DNA of 64,000 nucleotides, taken from Haloglomus irregulare (lineage in GTDB: Archaea; Halobacteriota; Halobacteria; Halobacteriales; Haloarculaceae). The DNA is taken from NCBI RefSeq assembly GCF_007421925.1, contig NZ_QMDX01000008.1:1-64000 (forward strand). Reading direction: 5' to 3'. A program made the position numbers and the translations under genes. The notes under the pieces were generated by a model. It made no database searches and was not told the origin of the DNA. It saw only the letters and a list, made by a program, of their open reading frames with translations. Below, piece after piece: positions 8,931 through 16,515 of this stretch (position 1 is the stretch's first letter; each line of letters opens with the position of its first letter).

Positions 8931-10091
8931 TCAGTCGTCGTCCGTCGCCGCCTCCGCGGCGACCGCGTCGGGGCGGTCCGGCTCGCTCCCTCCCCAGTCG
9001 AGCCGCCGCTGGAAGTAGAGGGCGACGTTGACCAGCGCGAGCAACACCGGGACCTCGATGAGCGGGCCGACGACGGTGGTGAACGCGACGCCGGAGCCGA
9101 CGCCGAACACGGCGACGGCGACCGCGATGGCCAGCTCGAAGTTGTTGCTCGCGGCGGTGAAGCCGATGGCCGTCGTCGTCGAGTAGTCCGCGCCGGCGCC
9201 CCGGCCCATACCGAAGCTGACGAGAAACATGACGACGAAGTAGATCGTCAGCGGGACCGCGATGAGCAGCACGTCCCCCGGCGAGGCGACGATGCGACCG
9301 CCCTGGGTCGCGAACATCACGACGACGGTGAACAGCAGTGCGACCAGCGTCAACGGGTCGATCCGGGGAACGAACTCCTCCTCGTACCACTCCGTGCCCA
9401 TCGCCCGGGTGCCAACGAGCCGGGAGAGGACCCCGGCGGCGAACGGGATGCCGAGGAAGATCACGATGGCCTCGACCACCTGCATCGGGGTGATATCGAA
9501 CGTCGTGATGCCGGCGACCAGCGACTCCAGCCCCAGCAGCGGCGGGAGGAAGAGCGCGAAGAACCAGACGTAGACCCCGTAGGTGACGATCTGGAACAGG
9601 CTGTTGAACGCGACCAGCCCGGTGACGTACTCCGTCGAGCCCTCCGCGAGCTCGTTCCAGACCAGCACCATCGCGATGCAGCGGGCCATTCCGATGAACA
9701 CCAGCCCGAGGAAGAACTCCGGCCGGGCCGGGAGCCCCGGGACGACGCCGCCGAAGGAGACCACGGCCAGCCCGAACATCAGGGTCGGCCCGATGAGCCA
9801 GTTCTGGACGAGGCTCAGCCCCAGCACCTTGACGTTCCGGAAGACCGCCGGGAGCTGCGAGTAGTCGGCCTTCGCGAGCGGCGGGTACATCATCAGGACG
9901 AGCCCCACCTCGACGAGGCGGAAGGTCTCGATGGGGGCGGTCACCGACGGTGCGACGGTGCCGAGCCCGACGCCGACGGCCATCGCGCCGACGATCCAGA
10001 CGGTGAGGTACTTGTCGAGGAAATCCATCGACCGCGGGTCCCCGCAGGACTCACAGCCGCAGTCCGGCCCGTGCTCGTGGACCTCACTCAT
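8931..10091 (-). CDS. acr3: Acr3-type arsenite efflux permease
   Basis: Exports arsenite from the cell. Ten or so membrane helices span 386 residues, with the essential cysteine of the family in FIGMARCIAMVLVWN (Cys138) and the matching half in FTAASNNFELAIAVAV. Unusual is the cytoplasmic N-terminus, HEHGPDCGCESC, with cysteines at 11, 13 and 16 plus histidines, which could bind As(III) or another thiophilic metal. Its start overlaps the end of arsR by eight bases. Arsenate reduced by ArsC would be exported here. Confidence 0.95.
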   Translation of the reverse strand: MSEVHEHGPDCGCESCGDPRSMDFLDKYLTVWIVGAMAVGVGLGTVAPSVTAPIETFRLVEVGLVLMMYPPLAKADYSQLPAVFRNVKVLGLSLVQNWLIGPTLMFGLAVVSFGGVVPGLPARPEFFLGLVFIGMARCIAMVLVWNELAEGSTEYVTGLVAFNSLFQIVTYGVYVWFFALFLPPLLGLESLVAGITTFDITPMQVVEAIVIFLGIPFAAGVLSRLVGTRAMGTEWYEEEFVPRIDPLTLVALLFTVVVMFATQGGRIVASPGDVLLIAVPLTIYFVVMFLVSFGMGRGAGADYSTTTAIGFTAASNNFELAIAVAVAVFGVGSGVAFTTVVGPLIEVPVLLALVNVALYFQRRLDWGGSEPDRPDAVAAEAATDDD

Positions 10092-10482
10092 CGGTCACGC
10101 TCCCCTCCAGGACCGTGACGAGGGCGACCGCGCGGTTGGTCGCGCGGTACTTCCGCCAGCGCCCGTCCTTCCGGCCCTCCGCGAGCCCGGCGTCGACGAG
10201 CGCCGAGAGCGCGTGACTCAGCCCGCTCTCGGTCACGTCCACGACCGCGTTCAGTTCGCAGACGCAGAGCTCCCCCTCGGCCGCGACGAGCACCCGGACG
10301 AGCGTGTACCGGGTCCCGTTGGCCAGCGCCGAGAGTACGTCGAGTTCGGCGTTGACGCGCGCGCTGCCGAGCGCCGCTTCGAGCGTGCCGAGCTCCTCGA
10401 GCCGCCGTTCGACATCCTCGTCCCGGCACTCGCCGAGCTCGTCGTCGAGGTACCGTCGTAGCCGGTCCGTGGCTTGTGCCAT
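10084..10482 (-). CDS. arsR: ArsR-family arsenic-responsive repressor
   Basis: Winged-helix metalloid sensor that leaves DNA when As(III) binds. The recognition region is ESGLSHALSALVDAGLAEGRKDGRWRKY, preceded by the metal-binding helix GELCVCEL whose two vicinal cysteines match the ELCVCDL motif of classical ArsR. About 45 extra N-terminal residues form a predicted helix (EECR/ELGTLEAALGSARVN). The start may be ATG 10482 or the GTG just before it. First gene of the ars operon, with a dyad just upstream. Confidence 0.93.
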   Translation of the reverse strand: MAQATDRLRRYLDDELGECRDEDVERRLEELGTLEAALGSARVNAELDVLSALANGTRYTLVRVLVAAEGELCVCELNAVVDVTESGLSHALSALVDAGLAEGRKDGRWRKYRATNRAVALVTVLEGSVTDE

Positions 10483-10491
10483 CACAAGGTG

Positions 10492-10509
10492 ATTGAGATT
10501 CTATTCAAT
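10492..10509. promoter_or_regulatory. probable ArsR operator
   Basis: An 18-base dyad, ATTGA and TCAAT arms separated by eight bases, lies 10 to 27 bases upstream of the arsR start and overlaps an AT-rich patch that would contain the core promoter. ArsR-family repressors commonly bind such dyads in their own promoters. The assignment rests on position and symmetry only. Confidence 0.55.
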
Positions 10510-10601
10510 TAATACTTCCGTCCGAATCCGCCGTCCGGCGCCCCGGATTCCCCGCCACTCGTACGCCGCGTACGTACCCCTCCCGGACTGCGTGCTCGTG
10601 A

Positions 10602-10721
10602 TCAAGTAGAGGCGCCTTCCGTCCGTGTCTCGGCGTAGACGCCGTGCTGGTCCACCTCGTCCGCCGTGTCCTCGTCCAACATCTCGAACGGCCTCCCGGG
10701 ATACTCGGTAGGTCCGGTCAT
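10602..10721 (-). CDS. possible 39-residue acidic protein upstream of arsR
   Basis: A short frame (MTGPTEYPGRPF, then EMLDEDTADEVDQ, ending TEGAST) begins at ATG 10721. It has a GGAG five bases before the ATG, haloarchaeal acidic composition and G/C-ending codons, while the surroundings are less GC-rich. It is transcribed toward arsR, about 120 bases away. I recognise no family. It could be a real small protein associated with the ars operon or the N-terminal remnant of a larger one. Confidence 0.4.
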   Translation of the reverse strand: MTGPTEYPGRPFEMLDEDTADEVDQHGVYAETRTEGAST

Positions 10722-11278
10722 CCGTTCTCCACACAGTAGTTCAGTTTTCGTTCAACTAAGCCCTTCCTCCCGGCCGAGATGAGTGTGGCTAGCTGGAACA
10801 GCTACGGGACTCGACGCGGGGAACCCGGGCGGCAGTAGAAGTAGAATCGAGCGAAGCTTCGACCGTACCGTCGAAACTGGTGCCGAAACCATGCGTCCTA
10901 CAGGTGTACCGTGTCCCGCCGTTCGACGCCCTCCCGGCACTCCCCGAAGGCGTCGCACAGGTATCGACGGAGCCGGGGGTGGCCCCTGCTATCGGACAGC
11001 AGTTGGCGGGTATCCCGGAACGATCACTCCCGCCGGCTGCCGGCGGGTCCCCGAGCTTCCGAGCGCCACACGGGCGAACGTCGCTGACGGTCGACAGAGG
11101 CAACGTCCTACTGCCGTCCGTCGCCGCCCTTCCCGTGACCCCTGGGACTGCGCGGTCGGGGGCCGTCGGGAGTCTACGGACTCCGTGTGTCGAAACCGGG
11201 CTATCGGTGTCTCCATTGGACTATCGAGGAAACAATGGGGAAATCGGACATACAGTCCGGAAACGGCCGGACCGCCGG
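10722..11278. other. 557-base stretch without a convincing gene
   Basis: Open frames here have Arg/Pro/Ser-rich, un-haloarchaeal translations and no start signals, so I call none. Base composition is somewhat lower in GC than the neighbours. One strong hairpin stands out at 11029-11047: 8-base arms CCCGCCGG and CCGGCGGG around a CTG loop, the same design as the hairpins at 17863-18063. The stretch may be a decayed gene or insertion remnant, but no recognisable protein fragment survives. Confidence 0.5.
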
Positions 11279-11605
11279 TCAGCGGGACTCCCGCTGCTCG
11301 ACCTTGTTCAACTCGATGAGCAGCCGGAACACGGCCTTCACGAGGTTGGAGTCGACGCCGAACCGCTCGGCGTTCTCGCCGGCGCGGTCCATGACGGCCT
11401 GCTCCTGGTCCTCGTCGGTCGTCGGACGGCCCTCCTCCCGCTTCACTGCGGCGATGGACTCGGCAACGTAGGTCCGCTGGGCGATGAGCTCGACGATCTC
11501 CCGGTCGATGCCCCGTATCTCCTGGCGGAGTTCGTCGAGCTCCATCTCCTCCACCGTGATTCCGTCCTGTGCGTCGTCGTCCGTGTCCGAGTGGCTGTCG
11601 CTCAT
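11279..11605 (-). CDS. aroQ: chorismate mutase, AroQ type
   Basis: Converts chorismate to prephenate on the way to Phe and Tyr. The 108 residues form the all-helical AroQ fold: a Glu/Asp-rich N-tail, helix 1 ELRQEIRGIDREIVELIAQR with the catalytic arginine, AAVKREEGRP with the catalytic lysine, and a C-terminal helix (VKAVFRLLIELNKVEQRE). Its ATG overlaps the stop of shikimate kinase (ATGA), so both are one translationally coupled unit. Confidence 0.95.
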   Translation of the reverse strand: MSDSHSDTDDDAQDGITVEEMELDELRQEIRGIDREIVELIAQRTYVAESIAAVKREEGRPTTDEDQEQAVMDRAGENAERFGVDSNLVKAVFRLLIELNKVEQRESR

Positions 11606-12534
11606 GGGTGATGTTCCGGGGTTACGATACCGCCGGTGGTGTCCAGCGCGAGTCGGCGGGTGGTCCCCTCGCGCTCGCGCCAGCGGGCCGCGACGGGGTC
11701 GAGTGCGTCATCGGTGCCGATGGCGACGAACGAGGGGCCCGTGCCAGACAGCGACGCGCCGGCCGCGTCGGGGAGCGCCTCGACCGCCGGGTCCGCGGGG
11801 AAGCCAAGGGCCGCGCAGAAGGCGAACCCGTTGACCGTCATGGCGCGGGCGTAGTCGCCGTCGAGCGCCAACTCGCGCACGAGGTCCGCGACGGGGGCGA
11901 CCCGCTCGCAGCGCGCGACGTCGGCGTCGGCCGAGAGCGCTCGCTCCTCGGGAGTCCAGACGAGCGCCTGCCATGCCGTCGGCAGCGTCTCGCGGGCCAG
12001 CAGCGCGTCAGCGGTGTTGTCGGTCACCGTGACGCCGCCCAGCATCGAGGCCGAGGCGTCGTCGAACGCCCCCGTGACGGTGACACCGGCGTCGCGGGCC
12101 GCCTCGACCCCAAGCCGGCAAGCGGCGGCACGGGTCGGGGCCGCCGGCGTCGCGCGCTCGCCGTCCGGCAGCGCGTCCGGGGGCGCTCGGTCGAGCGCGG
12201 CCAGCACGGCCAGTACGGTCGCGTTAGCCGCGGCCGAGGAGGACTTGAGCCCGGCGGCCATCGGCACCGCGCTCTCCGTGCGGACGTGGCCGCCGGTCGC
12301 GGTCGGACCAGTCGTCTCCGGGCCGCCGTGGCGCTCGCAGACCAGCGCCACGCACCGCTCGACGAGTCGCGTGTCCGCGTCGGGCGCGCCGGCGACCTCG
12401 CCGGTCACCGTCCCCGAGTCGTCGAGTTCGACGGTCGCGGTCGTCCGCGCGTCGATGGCGAAGGCACTGCCCGAGCCGTTCGCGAGCGCGTTCAGCACCG
12501 TCCCCGCACCGGGCGCGGTGGCGCGACCCTCCAT
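11602..12534 (-). CDS. aroK: archaeal shikimate kinase, GHMP superfamily
   Basis: Phosphorylates shikimate using ATP; archaea use a GHMP-type enzyme unrelated to bacterial AroK. The ATP-binding GHMP motif PMAAGLKSSSAAANA starts at 91, followed by DNTADALL and the C-terminal GASLSGTGPSFVAIG glycine loop. ATG 12534 gives 310 residues starting MEGRATAPGAGTVLNALANG, the normal N-terminus; in-frame sequence further upstream is repetitive and non-coding. It heads the aroK-aroQ pair. Confidence 0.94.
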   Translation of the reverse strand: MEGRATAPGAGTVLNALANGSGSAFAIDARTTATVELDDSGTVTGEVAGAPDADTRLVERCVALVCERHGGPETTGPTATGGHVRTESAVPMAAGLKSSSAAANATVLAVLAALDRAPPDALPDGERATPAAPTRAAACRLGVEAARDAGVTVTGAFDDASASMLGGVTVTDNTADALLARETLPTAWQALVWTPEERALSADADVARCERVAPVADLVRELALDGDYARAMTVNGFAFCAALGFPADPAVEALPDAAGASLSGTGPSFVAIGTDDALDPVAARWREREGTTRRLALDTTGGIVTPEHHP

Positions 12535-13031
12535 CGACCGACGGTCGGCGGGGACCACACTAAGCGATGGCGGTCGTGGCGAGGCTGGCGAACGCGGTGA
12601 CGGGTGGCCGTATGGTGAACGCGGTGACGGGTGGCCGTACCCCGTCGCGCGCACGACGGCATCCATGGCTGGTCCCCCGTCACCCGCCCAGTCCTGTGCA
12701 CGGAAGTAGACGAACGTCGCTCGACCCCCGGATACGACCCCTGGTTGGCGGTGCGTTGGTGCCGAGTCTCACACAACGACTAATACCCCGCAAGTATTGC
12801 GTAAGGGTATGGACTTCGCTAGTCCCGCCGCGAGCATCGCCGGAGAGCAGACGGCCCGTCAGGGCACCGGCAAGACATTCGCGACGTGGACATTTAATAA
12901 GGCGAAGAACCCCTTCGTGACCCGATGGCGCGGCTCCTGGTCGACGACCGCCGACCGGTCCGTCGACGCCGCCTTAGGGTATCGCGAGGACCATCTCCCA
13001 TCGGCCGTGGGTGAGGGCCTCGCACCGTGAG
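12535..13031. other. intergenic region with tandem repeat and promoter-like motifs
   Basis: About 500 bases between the divergent aroK and DUF5794-like genes. A 23-base unit occurs twice with a 27-base period (12590-12612 and 12617-12639). An AT-rich box CATTTAATAAGG near 12890 and a dyad AATAC...GTATT (12783-12799) look like promoter or operator elements. The plus-strand frame beginning MRKGMDFASPAAS (12797) is neither acidic nor familiar, so I do not call it. Confidence 0.5.
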
Positions 13032-13958
13032 ATGAGCGTCTCCCGTCACCCGATCGCCCTCCGCCTCGAGCAGCACGTGGGCCGTGGGACGCGGCTCCTC
13101 GCGACCGTCATGCTGCTGCCGCTGGTTGACGGCATCTTCCCCGCACTCGTCCTCGCGGGCGGGGTCGACGACCTGACCGGTATCCTTGAGGTCGGCCTGC
13201 TCGTCTTCGGTGGCTCCGCCACCGTCGCCGTCGTCCTCGCGGAGATGGACGGCACGCGCCGCGAACAGGTCATCTCGGTCCTCCTCGTGGGGGTCGGAGT
13301 CATCACCCTCGCGGCCGTCGAGGCCGCGCTCGCGCCGACCATCGAGACGATGCTGAACCTGGAGACGTTCAGCCGGTTCGCCGCGCTGGTCATCCTCGCG
13401 GTCGCCGCAAAGACCGCCTCGGCCACCGTCGGCGAGTACCTCCCCAACCCGGCCGTCATCATCGGCCTCGGGCTGGTCGCGAGCGCGGAACTCTCCGGCG
13501 CGAGCATCCAGCCCGTCGCGGACCCGTGGCTCGTCGCCCGGGGCGCTGCGGCGGGCGGGGTCGGCGTGGCCTTCGCTCTCGTCGTAGCCCTGCTCGGGCC
13601 GTGGCTCCGCGGCGTCGTCGACCTCGACCGCTTCCGCTTCGGGAGCGCCGTCGCGCTCGGCGTCCTGCCACTGTCGATTCTCGAACTCATCCCCGCGAAC
13701 GCGCCGCTCGCGCTCGCGGTCCTGGGAATCACGTCGCTGCTGGCGTTCGACCCCGACGGGCGCGGCGAACCACTCCTCGCCGAGGAGGCGGAGGGGCCGG
13801 TCGCGGCCGACGGCGACGGCGCGCGTGACCCCTCCATCGAGACCGTCGACCCTGATGTCGATCCCGACGTCGGCGCCGTCGCACCCGCGGAGAATCAGGA
13901 CGACGATGTCGACCACACGCCCGGCGTCTCCGACGGGGACCGGGCGCCGTGGCTGTAG
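13032..13958 (+). CDS. haloarchaeal membrane protein (DUF5794-like)
   Basis: Eight or so hydrophobic helices in residues 20-240 (LLATVMLLPLVDGIFPALVLAGG, LLVFGGSATVAVVLAEMDGT, VILAVAAKTASATVGEYLPNPAVIIGLGL) followed by a 60-residue very acidic cytosolic tail rich in Asp and Pro. I recall near-identical segments in a haloarchaeal family called DUF5794; the function is unknown. The ATG at 13032 precedes the conserved SRHPIALRLEQHVG start. Transporter or membrane regulator are both open. Confidence 0.8.
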   Translation: MSVSRHPIALRLEQHVGRGTRLLATVMLLPLVDGIFPALVLAGGVDDLTGILEVGLLVFGGSATVAVVLAEMDGTRREQVISVLLVGVGVITLAAVEAALAPTIETMLNLETFSRFAALVILAVAAKTASATVGEYLPNPAVIIGLGLVASAELSGASIQPVADPWLVARGAAAGGVGVAFALVVALLGPWLRGVVDLDRFRFGSAVALGVLPLSILELIPANAPLALAVLGITSLLAFDPDGRGEPLLAEEAEGPVAADGDGARDPSIETVDPDVDPDVGAVAPAENQDDDVDHTPGVSDGDRAPWL

Positions 13959-13988
13959 GGTCGGGCGACTCCGCGAGCCCCCCGTCGG

Positions 13989-14336
13989 CTACCCGACCAA
14001 CGTCGCGACACCCTTCGTCTGCCGGTAGTCCCGCGACAGGACCGTCGCCAGCCGCCTCCGGAGCGCCCGCTCGTCCGCGGGCGCCCAGTCCGCCGGGTCG
14101 GCGACCGGCACCAGCAGGAACCCGCGGCCGGTGACCCCCTCGGCGTGCAGGATCCGCTGGAGCCGGACGCCCGCGGCGGAGTCGGTGAAGGGGACGCCGG
14201 CTCCGGCGCCGCCGTGGCGCCCCGGATGGTCGCCGCCGACGTGGACATCGGCATTGGCGTCCCCGTAGCCGGCCACTGCGGAGCCGGGATACTGGATGCC
14301 GAACGGGTTCGAGACCTCCGACGTGACGTTCTCCAG
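13989..14336 (-). pseudogene. uracil-DNA glycosylase family gene with start loss and internal deletion
   Basis: The frame reads ENVTSEVSNPFGIQ, AVAGYGDANADVHVGGDHPG, GVPFTDSAAGVRLQRILHAEG, then jumps to GFLLVPVADPADW and SRDYRQT. From memory the haloarchaeal UDG-like family (about 200 residues) has these blocks separated by some 90 residues carrying the active-site loop and an SYLH-type motif; that middle is missing. The expected initiator is CTG (14334-14336), and the nearest ATG upstream is out of frame. The remnant therefore lacks a start and its core, and should be inactive. Confidence 0.6.
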
Positions 14337-14453
14337 GGGGCCGTAGGCGTCGCCGGAGCATGAGCGTCGTGACTCGTCGGGGAGCGCGGGCGAGTGCCGC
14401 CCACCCGACCCGCCGGCACAAGCGGGAAACCCCCGGCCGTCGACTGGTCGTCC

Positions 14454-15281
14454 ATGACCGACATCGACCCGACCGCCACCGACCGGAGCGCCGAGAGCGA
14501 CGTCCTCGACCTCGACCACCCCGACGAGCACGTCGCGCGGGTGCGGCTCTCGCGCCCGGAGTCGCTGAACGCGTACAACGGGACGCTGCTGCGTGACCTC
14601 GTGCCGACGCTGCGAGCGCTGGACGAGGACGACGCGGTCCGGGCGGTCGTCCTGACGGGCGAGGGGGAGGGGTTCTGTGCCGGGGTCGACCTGGACGACA
14701 TGCCGCTCTCGGCCGACCAGGACCTCGCCGAGTACGAGGACGGCCTGGGGATGTTCCAGGCGGTCGTCGCGACGCTGCGCGGGATGGGGACGCCGGTCGT
14801 CGCGGCCGTCAACGGCTACGCGATGGGCGCCGGCTGCGACACGGCGCTGGCCTGCGACTTCCGGATCGCCGGCGAGTCCGCGACGATGGCCGAGACGTTC
14901 GTCGACGTGGGGTTCGTCCCCGGCGACGGCGGCGCCTACCTGCTCCCACGCATCGTCGGCGAGGCGAGGGCCAAGGAGCTCATCATGACGGGCAAGCACG
15001 TCTCGGGCCCGGACCTCGTCGACTGGGACCTGGCCCGCGAGTGCGTCCCGGACGACGAGCTCCAGGACGCTGCGGTCGAGTTCGCGGCGGAGCTCGCGAG
15101 CGGGCCGCCGGTGGCGCTCGCGGAGTCCAAGCGCCTCGTCAACGAGGCGTTCGACGTCGACCTGGAGACCGCGCACCGCCACGCCACCCGGGCCCAGCGC
15201 CTCTGCTCGCAGACCGACGACCACGCGGAGGCGGTCACCGCCTTCGCCGAGGACCGCGAGCCGGAGTTCGAGGGGCGCTGA
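14454..15281 (+). CDS. enoyl-CoA hydratase/isomerase (crotonase family)
   Basis: Hydrates or isomerises enoyl-CoA in beta-oxidation. The crotonase core is intact: RLSRPESLNAYNGTLL, the oxyanion segments GFCAGVDLDDM and VNGYAMGAGCDTALACDFRIA, and the second acidic loop MAETFVDVGFVPGDGGAYLLPR, then the C-terminal helices ending REPEFEGR. ATG 14454 gives 275 residues with a 25-residue acidic N-tail. Family members include hydratases, isomerases and hydrolases, so the exact reaction is open. Confidence 0.92.
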   Translation: MTDIDPTATDRSAESDVLDLDHPDEHVARVRLSRPESLNAYNGTLLRDLVPTLRALDEDDAVRAVVLTGEGEGFCAGVDLDDMPLSADQDLAEYEDGLGMFQAVVATLRGMGTPVVAAVNGYAMGAGCDTALACDFRIAGESATMAETFVDVGFVPGDGGAYLLPRIVGEARAKELIMTGKHVSGPDLVDWDLARECVPDDELQDAAVEFAAELASGPPVALAESKRLVNEAFDVDLETAHRHATRAQRLCSQTDDHAEAVTAFAEDREPEFEGR

Positions 15282-15295
15282 CCGGCTGCGGACGC

Positions 15296-15481
15296 TCACT
15301 CGGCCGCCCGACCGTATCGGGCGACTGCGACGACGGCCAGGACCACGACTGCCATCGGAACCGGGTAGACGGCGGCCACCATCGCGACGATGGGGACCGC
15401 CGCGGCGGCGACCGAGTATCGGACGGGCGGTGCCCGTCGGTGCTGTGCGGACTGTGCGTACTGCCGTGCCTGTGATCTCAT
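15296..15481 (-). CDS. small membrane protein, 61 aa
   Basis: A basic amphipathic start (MRSQARQYAQSAQHRRAPP) is followed by two adjacent hydrophobic segments (YSVAAAAVPIVAMVAAVYP and VPMAVVVLAVVAVARYG). The topology suggests a hairpin in the membrane with both ends in the cytoplasm. No family recognised. It is convergent with the crotonase gene and 39 bases downstream of the unknown gene at 15521, so they may share a transcript. Confidence 0.6.
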   Translation of the reverse strand: MRSQARQYAQSAQHRRAPPVRYSVAAAAVPIVAMVAAVYPVPMAVVVLAVVAVARYGRAAE

Positions 15482-15520
15482 GATTGGAGGGGTGTCAGCG
15501 GAGCCGAACTGCCGGGCCGG

Positions 15521-15886
15521 CTAGCCGTAGTCGTCGGCGTCCGCGCGCGTGCCGTACTCGACGGCGACGGCGTGGACCGCCTCGATACCGAAGGCGTCGG
15601 CGACGTGGTCGGCCATGGTGTCGGGGTCGTGGTCGCTGAAGTCGCCCTCGACGCGGCCGGTCACGTCGACGTAGATGTCGAGCGCGGCCGGCCGGACGGC
15701 GTCGATCTCGCCGACGTCGACGACGGCGGCGCCGTCGATGCCGGCCAGCACCTCCGCGACGCCGGCGGGGAGGTCGCCCATCTCGCCACGGGGGACCCGG
15801 AGTTCGACGTCGACCTCGACTGCGACCGGTTCGTCGACCGGCCCGTTCGTCTCCTGTGCATCCGCCTGGGTCTGGTAGAGTGCCAT
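15521..15886 (-). CDS. hypothetical acidic protein, 121 aa
   Basis: A compact acidic protein (MALYQTQADAQETNG, VAVEVDVELRV, AALDIYVDVTGRVEGDF, DHVADAFGIEAVHAVAVEYG) with alternating strand and helix segments, suggesting a small alpha/beta domain. I do not recognise it. Codon use is normal for the chromosome. Its ATG lies three bases from the 3' end of a tRNA-like structure on the same strand, a very unusual leader, so expression could depend on that structure. Confidence 0.7.
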   Translation of the reverse strand: MALYQTQADAQETNGPVDEPVAVEVDVELRVPRGEMGDLPAGVAEVLAGIDGAAVVDVGEIDAVRPAALDIYVDVTGRVEGDFSDHDPDTMADHVADAFGIEAVHAVAVEYGTRADADDYG

Positions 15887-15889
15887 AGG

Positions 15890-15977
15890 GGACCGGCGGG
15901 AGTCGAACCCGCGGCGCTCGCGCGCCCCACCGGGCGGTCCTGAGGGTGGCGTACTCGGGGGGTCACGCACCGGGTCC
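15890..15977 (-). other. tRNA-like structure, probably a tRNA pseudogene or att remnant
   Basis: On the minus strand the 3' part is a textbook T arm (GCGGG, loop TTCGACT, CCCGC) followed by CGGTCC. Upstream come a GGCGC/GCGCC variable arm as in class II tRNAs, a CCACC/GGTGG stem, a GCGT/ACGC D-like stem, and 5' GGACC that can pair with GGTCC; total 88 bases. Against a working tRNA: the anticodon loop has 13 bases (CAG sits within it), the D loop lacks the GG pair, and the acceptor stem has mismatches. A decayed tRNA or an integration-site fragment fits best. Confidence 0.45.
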
Positions 15978-16174
15978 GATGGTGACCCCAGCTCGTCGTG
16001 GCGATACCTCTCGCCTGGCGGCGGGTGGGCCGCTGCTCGACGACGCGCCGGCCGCTCGGCGCTGTCGGGGTGACTGTCGGGACCTGTGGCCGGCTGCGGG
16101 TCGGGAGTCGTGGAGGAGAGCGGCGCACGTGGCCTCTCGCGCCCCCTGGCGCGCCGGGCGGGGGTCCCGGCTGC

Positions 16175-16336
16175 CTACGTCGACAGGGCCGCGAGCCGCG
16201 TGCGACAGGTGGCCACTCCGGACCACGCGAGCATCCCGACGCCGGCCCACCGGCCGGCAGTGGCACGTCCGCCGATGATGGCGAACGCCCCGCTACCGGA
16301 GGCGGCGAGCGGTGGGATGGGGATGGTCGTGGTCAT
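16175..16336 (-). CDS. small hydrophobic protein, 53 aa
   Basis: A frame beginning MTTTIPIPPLAASGSGAFAI and ending TRLAALST starts at ATG 16336 with a strong GGAGG five bases upstream and an AT-rich TATA-like ATTAATAC about 60 bases further. One hydrophobic stretch (GAFAIIGGRA to GVGMLAWSGVA) could span the membrane. The ribosome-binding site is better than at most genes here, which is the main support. Family unknown. The rest of 15978-16515 shows no gene. Confidence 0.55.
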   Translation of the reverse strand: MTTTIPIPPLAASGSGAFAIIGGRATAGRWAGVGMLAWSGVATCRTRLAALST

Positions 16337-16515
16337 GGTGGCCTCCGTTCGTCCGGCGACCGGACGAGCGTGCTTCCGACTGTGCGCGGACCCGTATTAA
16401 TGGTTTCTCCGCCGTGCGGCCCCGTAACAACCGGTTTTGTGGTCGAACCAGTCGGGCTCGCATCGAAACGCTCGGATAACGGACGAACCTGTACAGCAGT
16501 CGACGGCGCCGTCGG

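Noticed and set aside
8478-10485. Arsenic operon as recently acquired mobile DNA
   Set aside because: Codon use and acidity match the neighbours and no integrase or terminal repeats are visible; only the lower-GC flank at 10500-11270 is mildly unusual.
10783-11319. Plus-strand frames of 178 and 243 codons between arsR and aroQ
   Set aside because: Arg/Pro/Gly-rich translations without motifs; the longer one runs antisense into aroQ.
12797-13030. Plus-strand frame starting MRKGMDFASPAAS before the DUF5794-like gene
   Set aside because: Not acidic, no family resemblance, and the region carries promoter-like and repeat elements instead.
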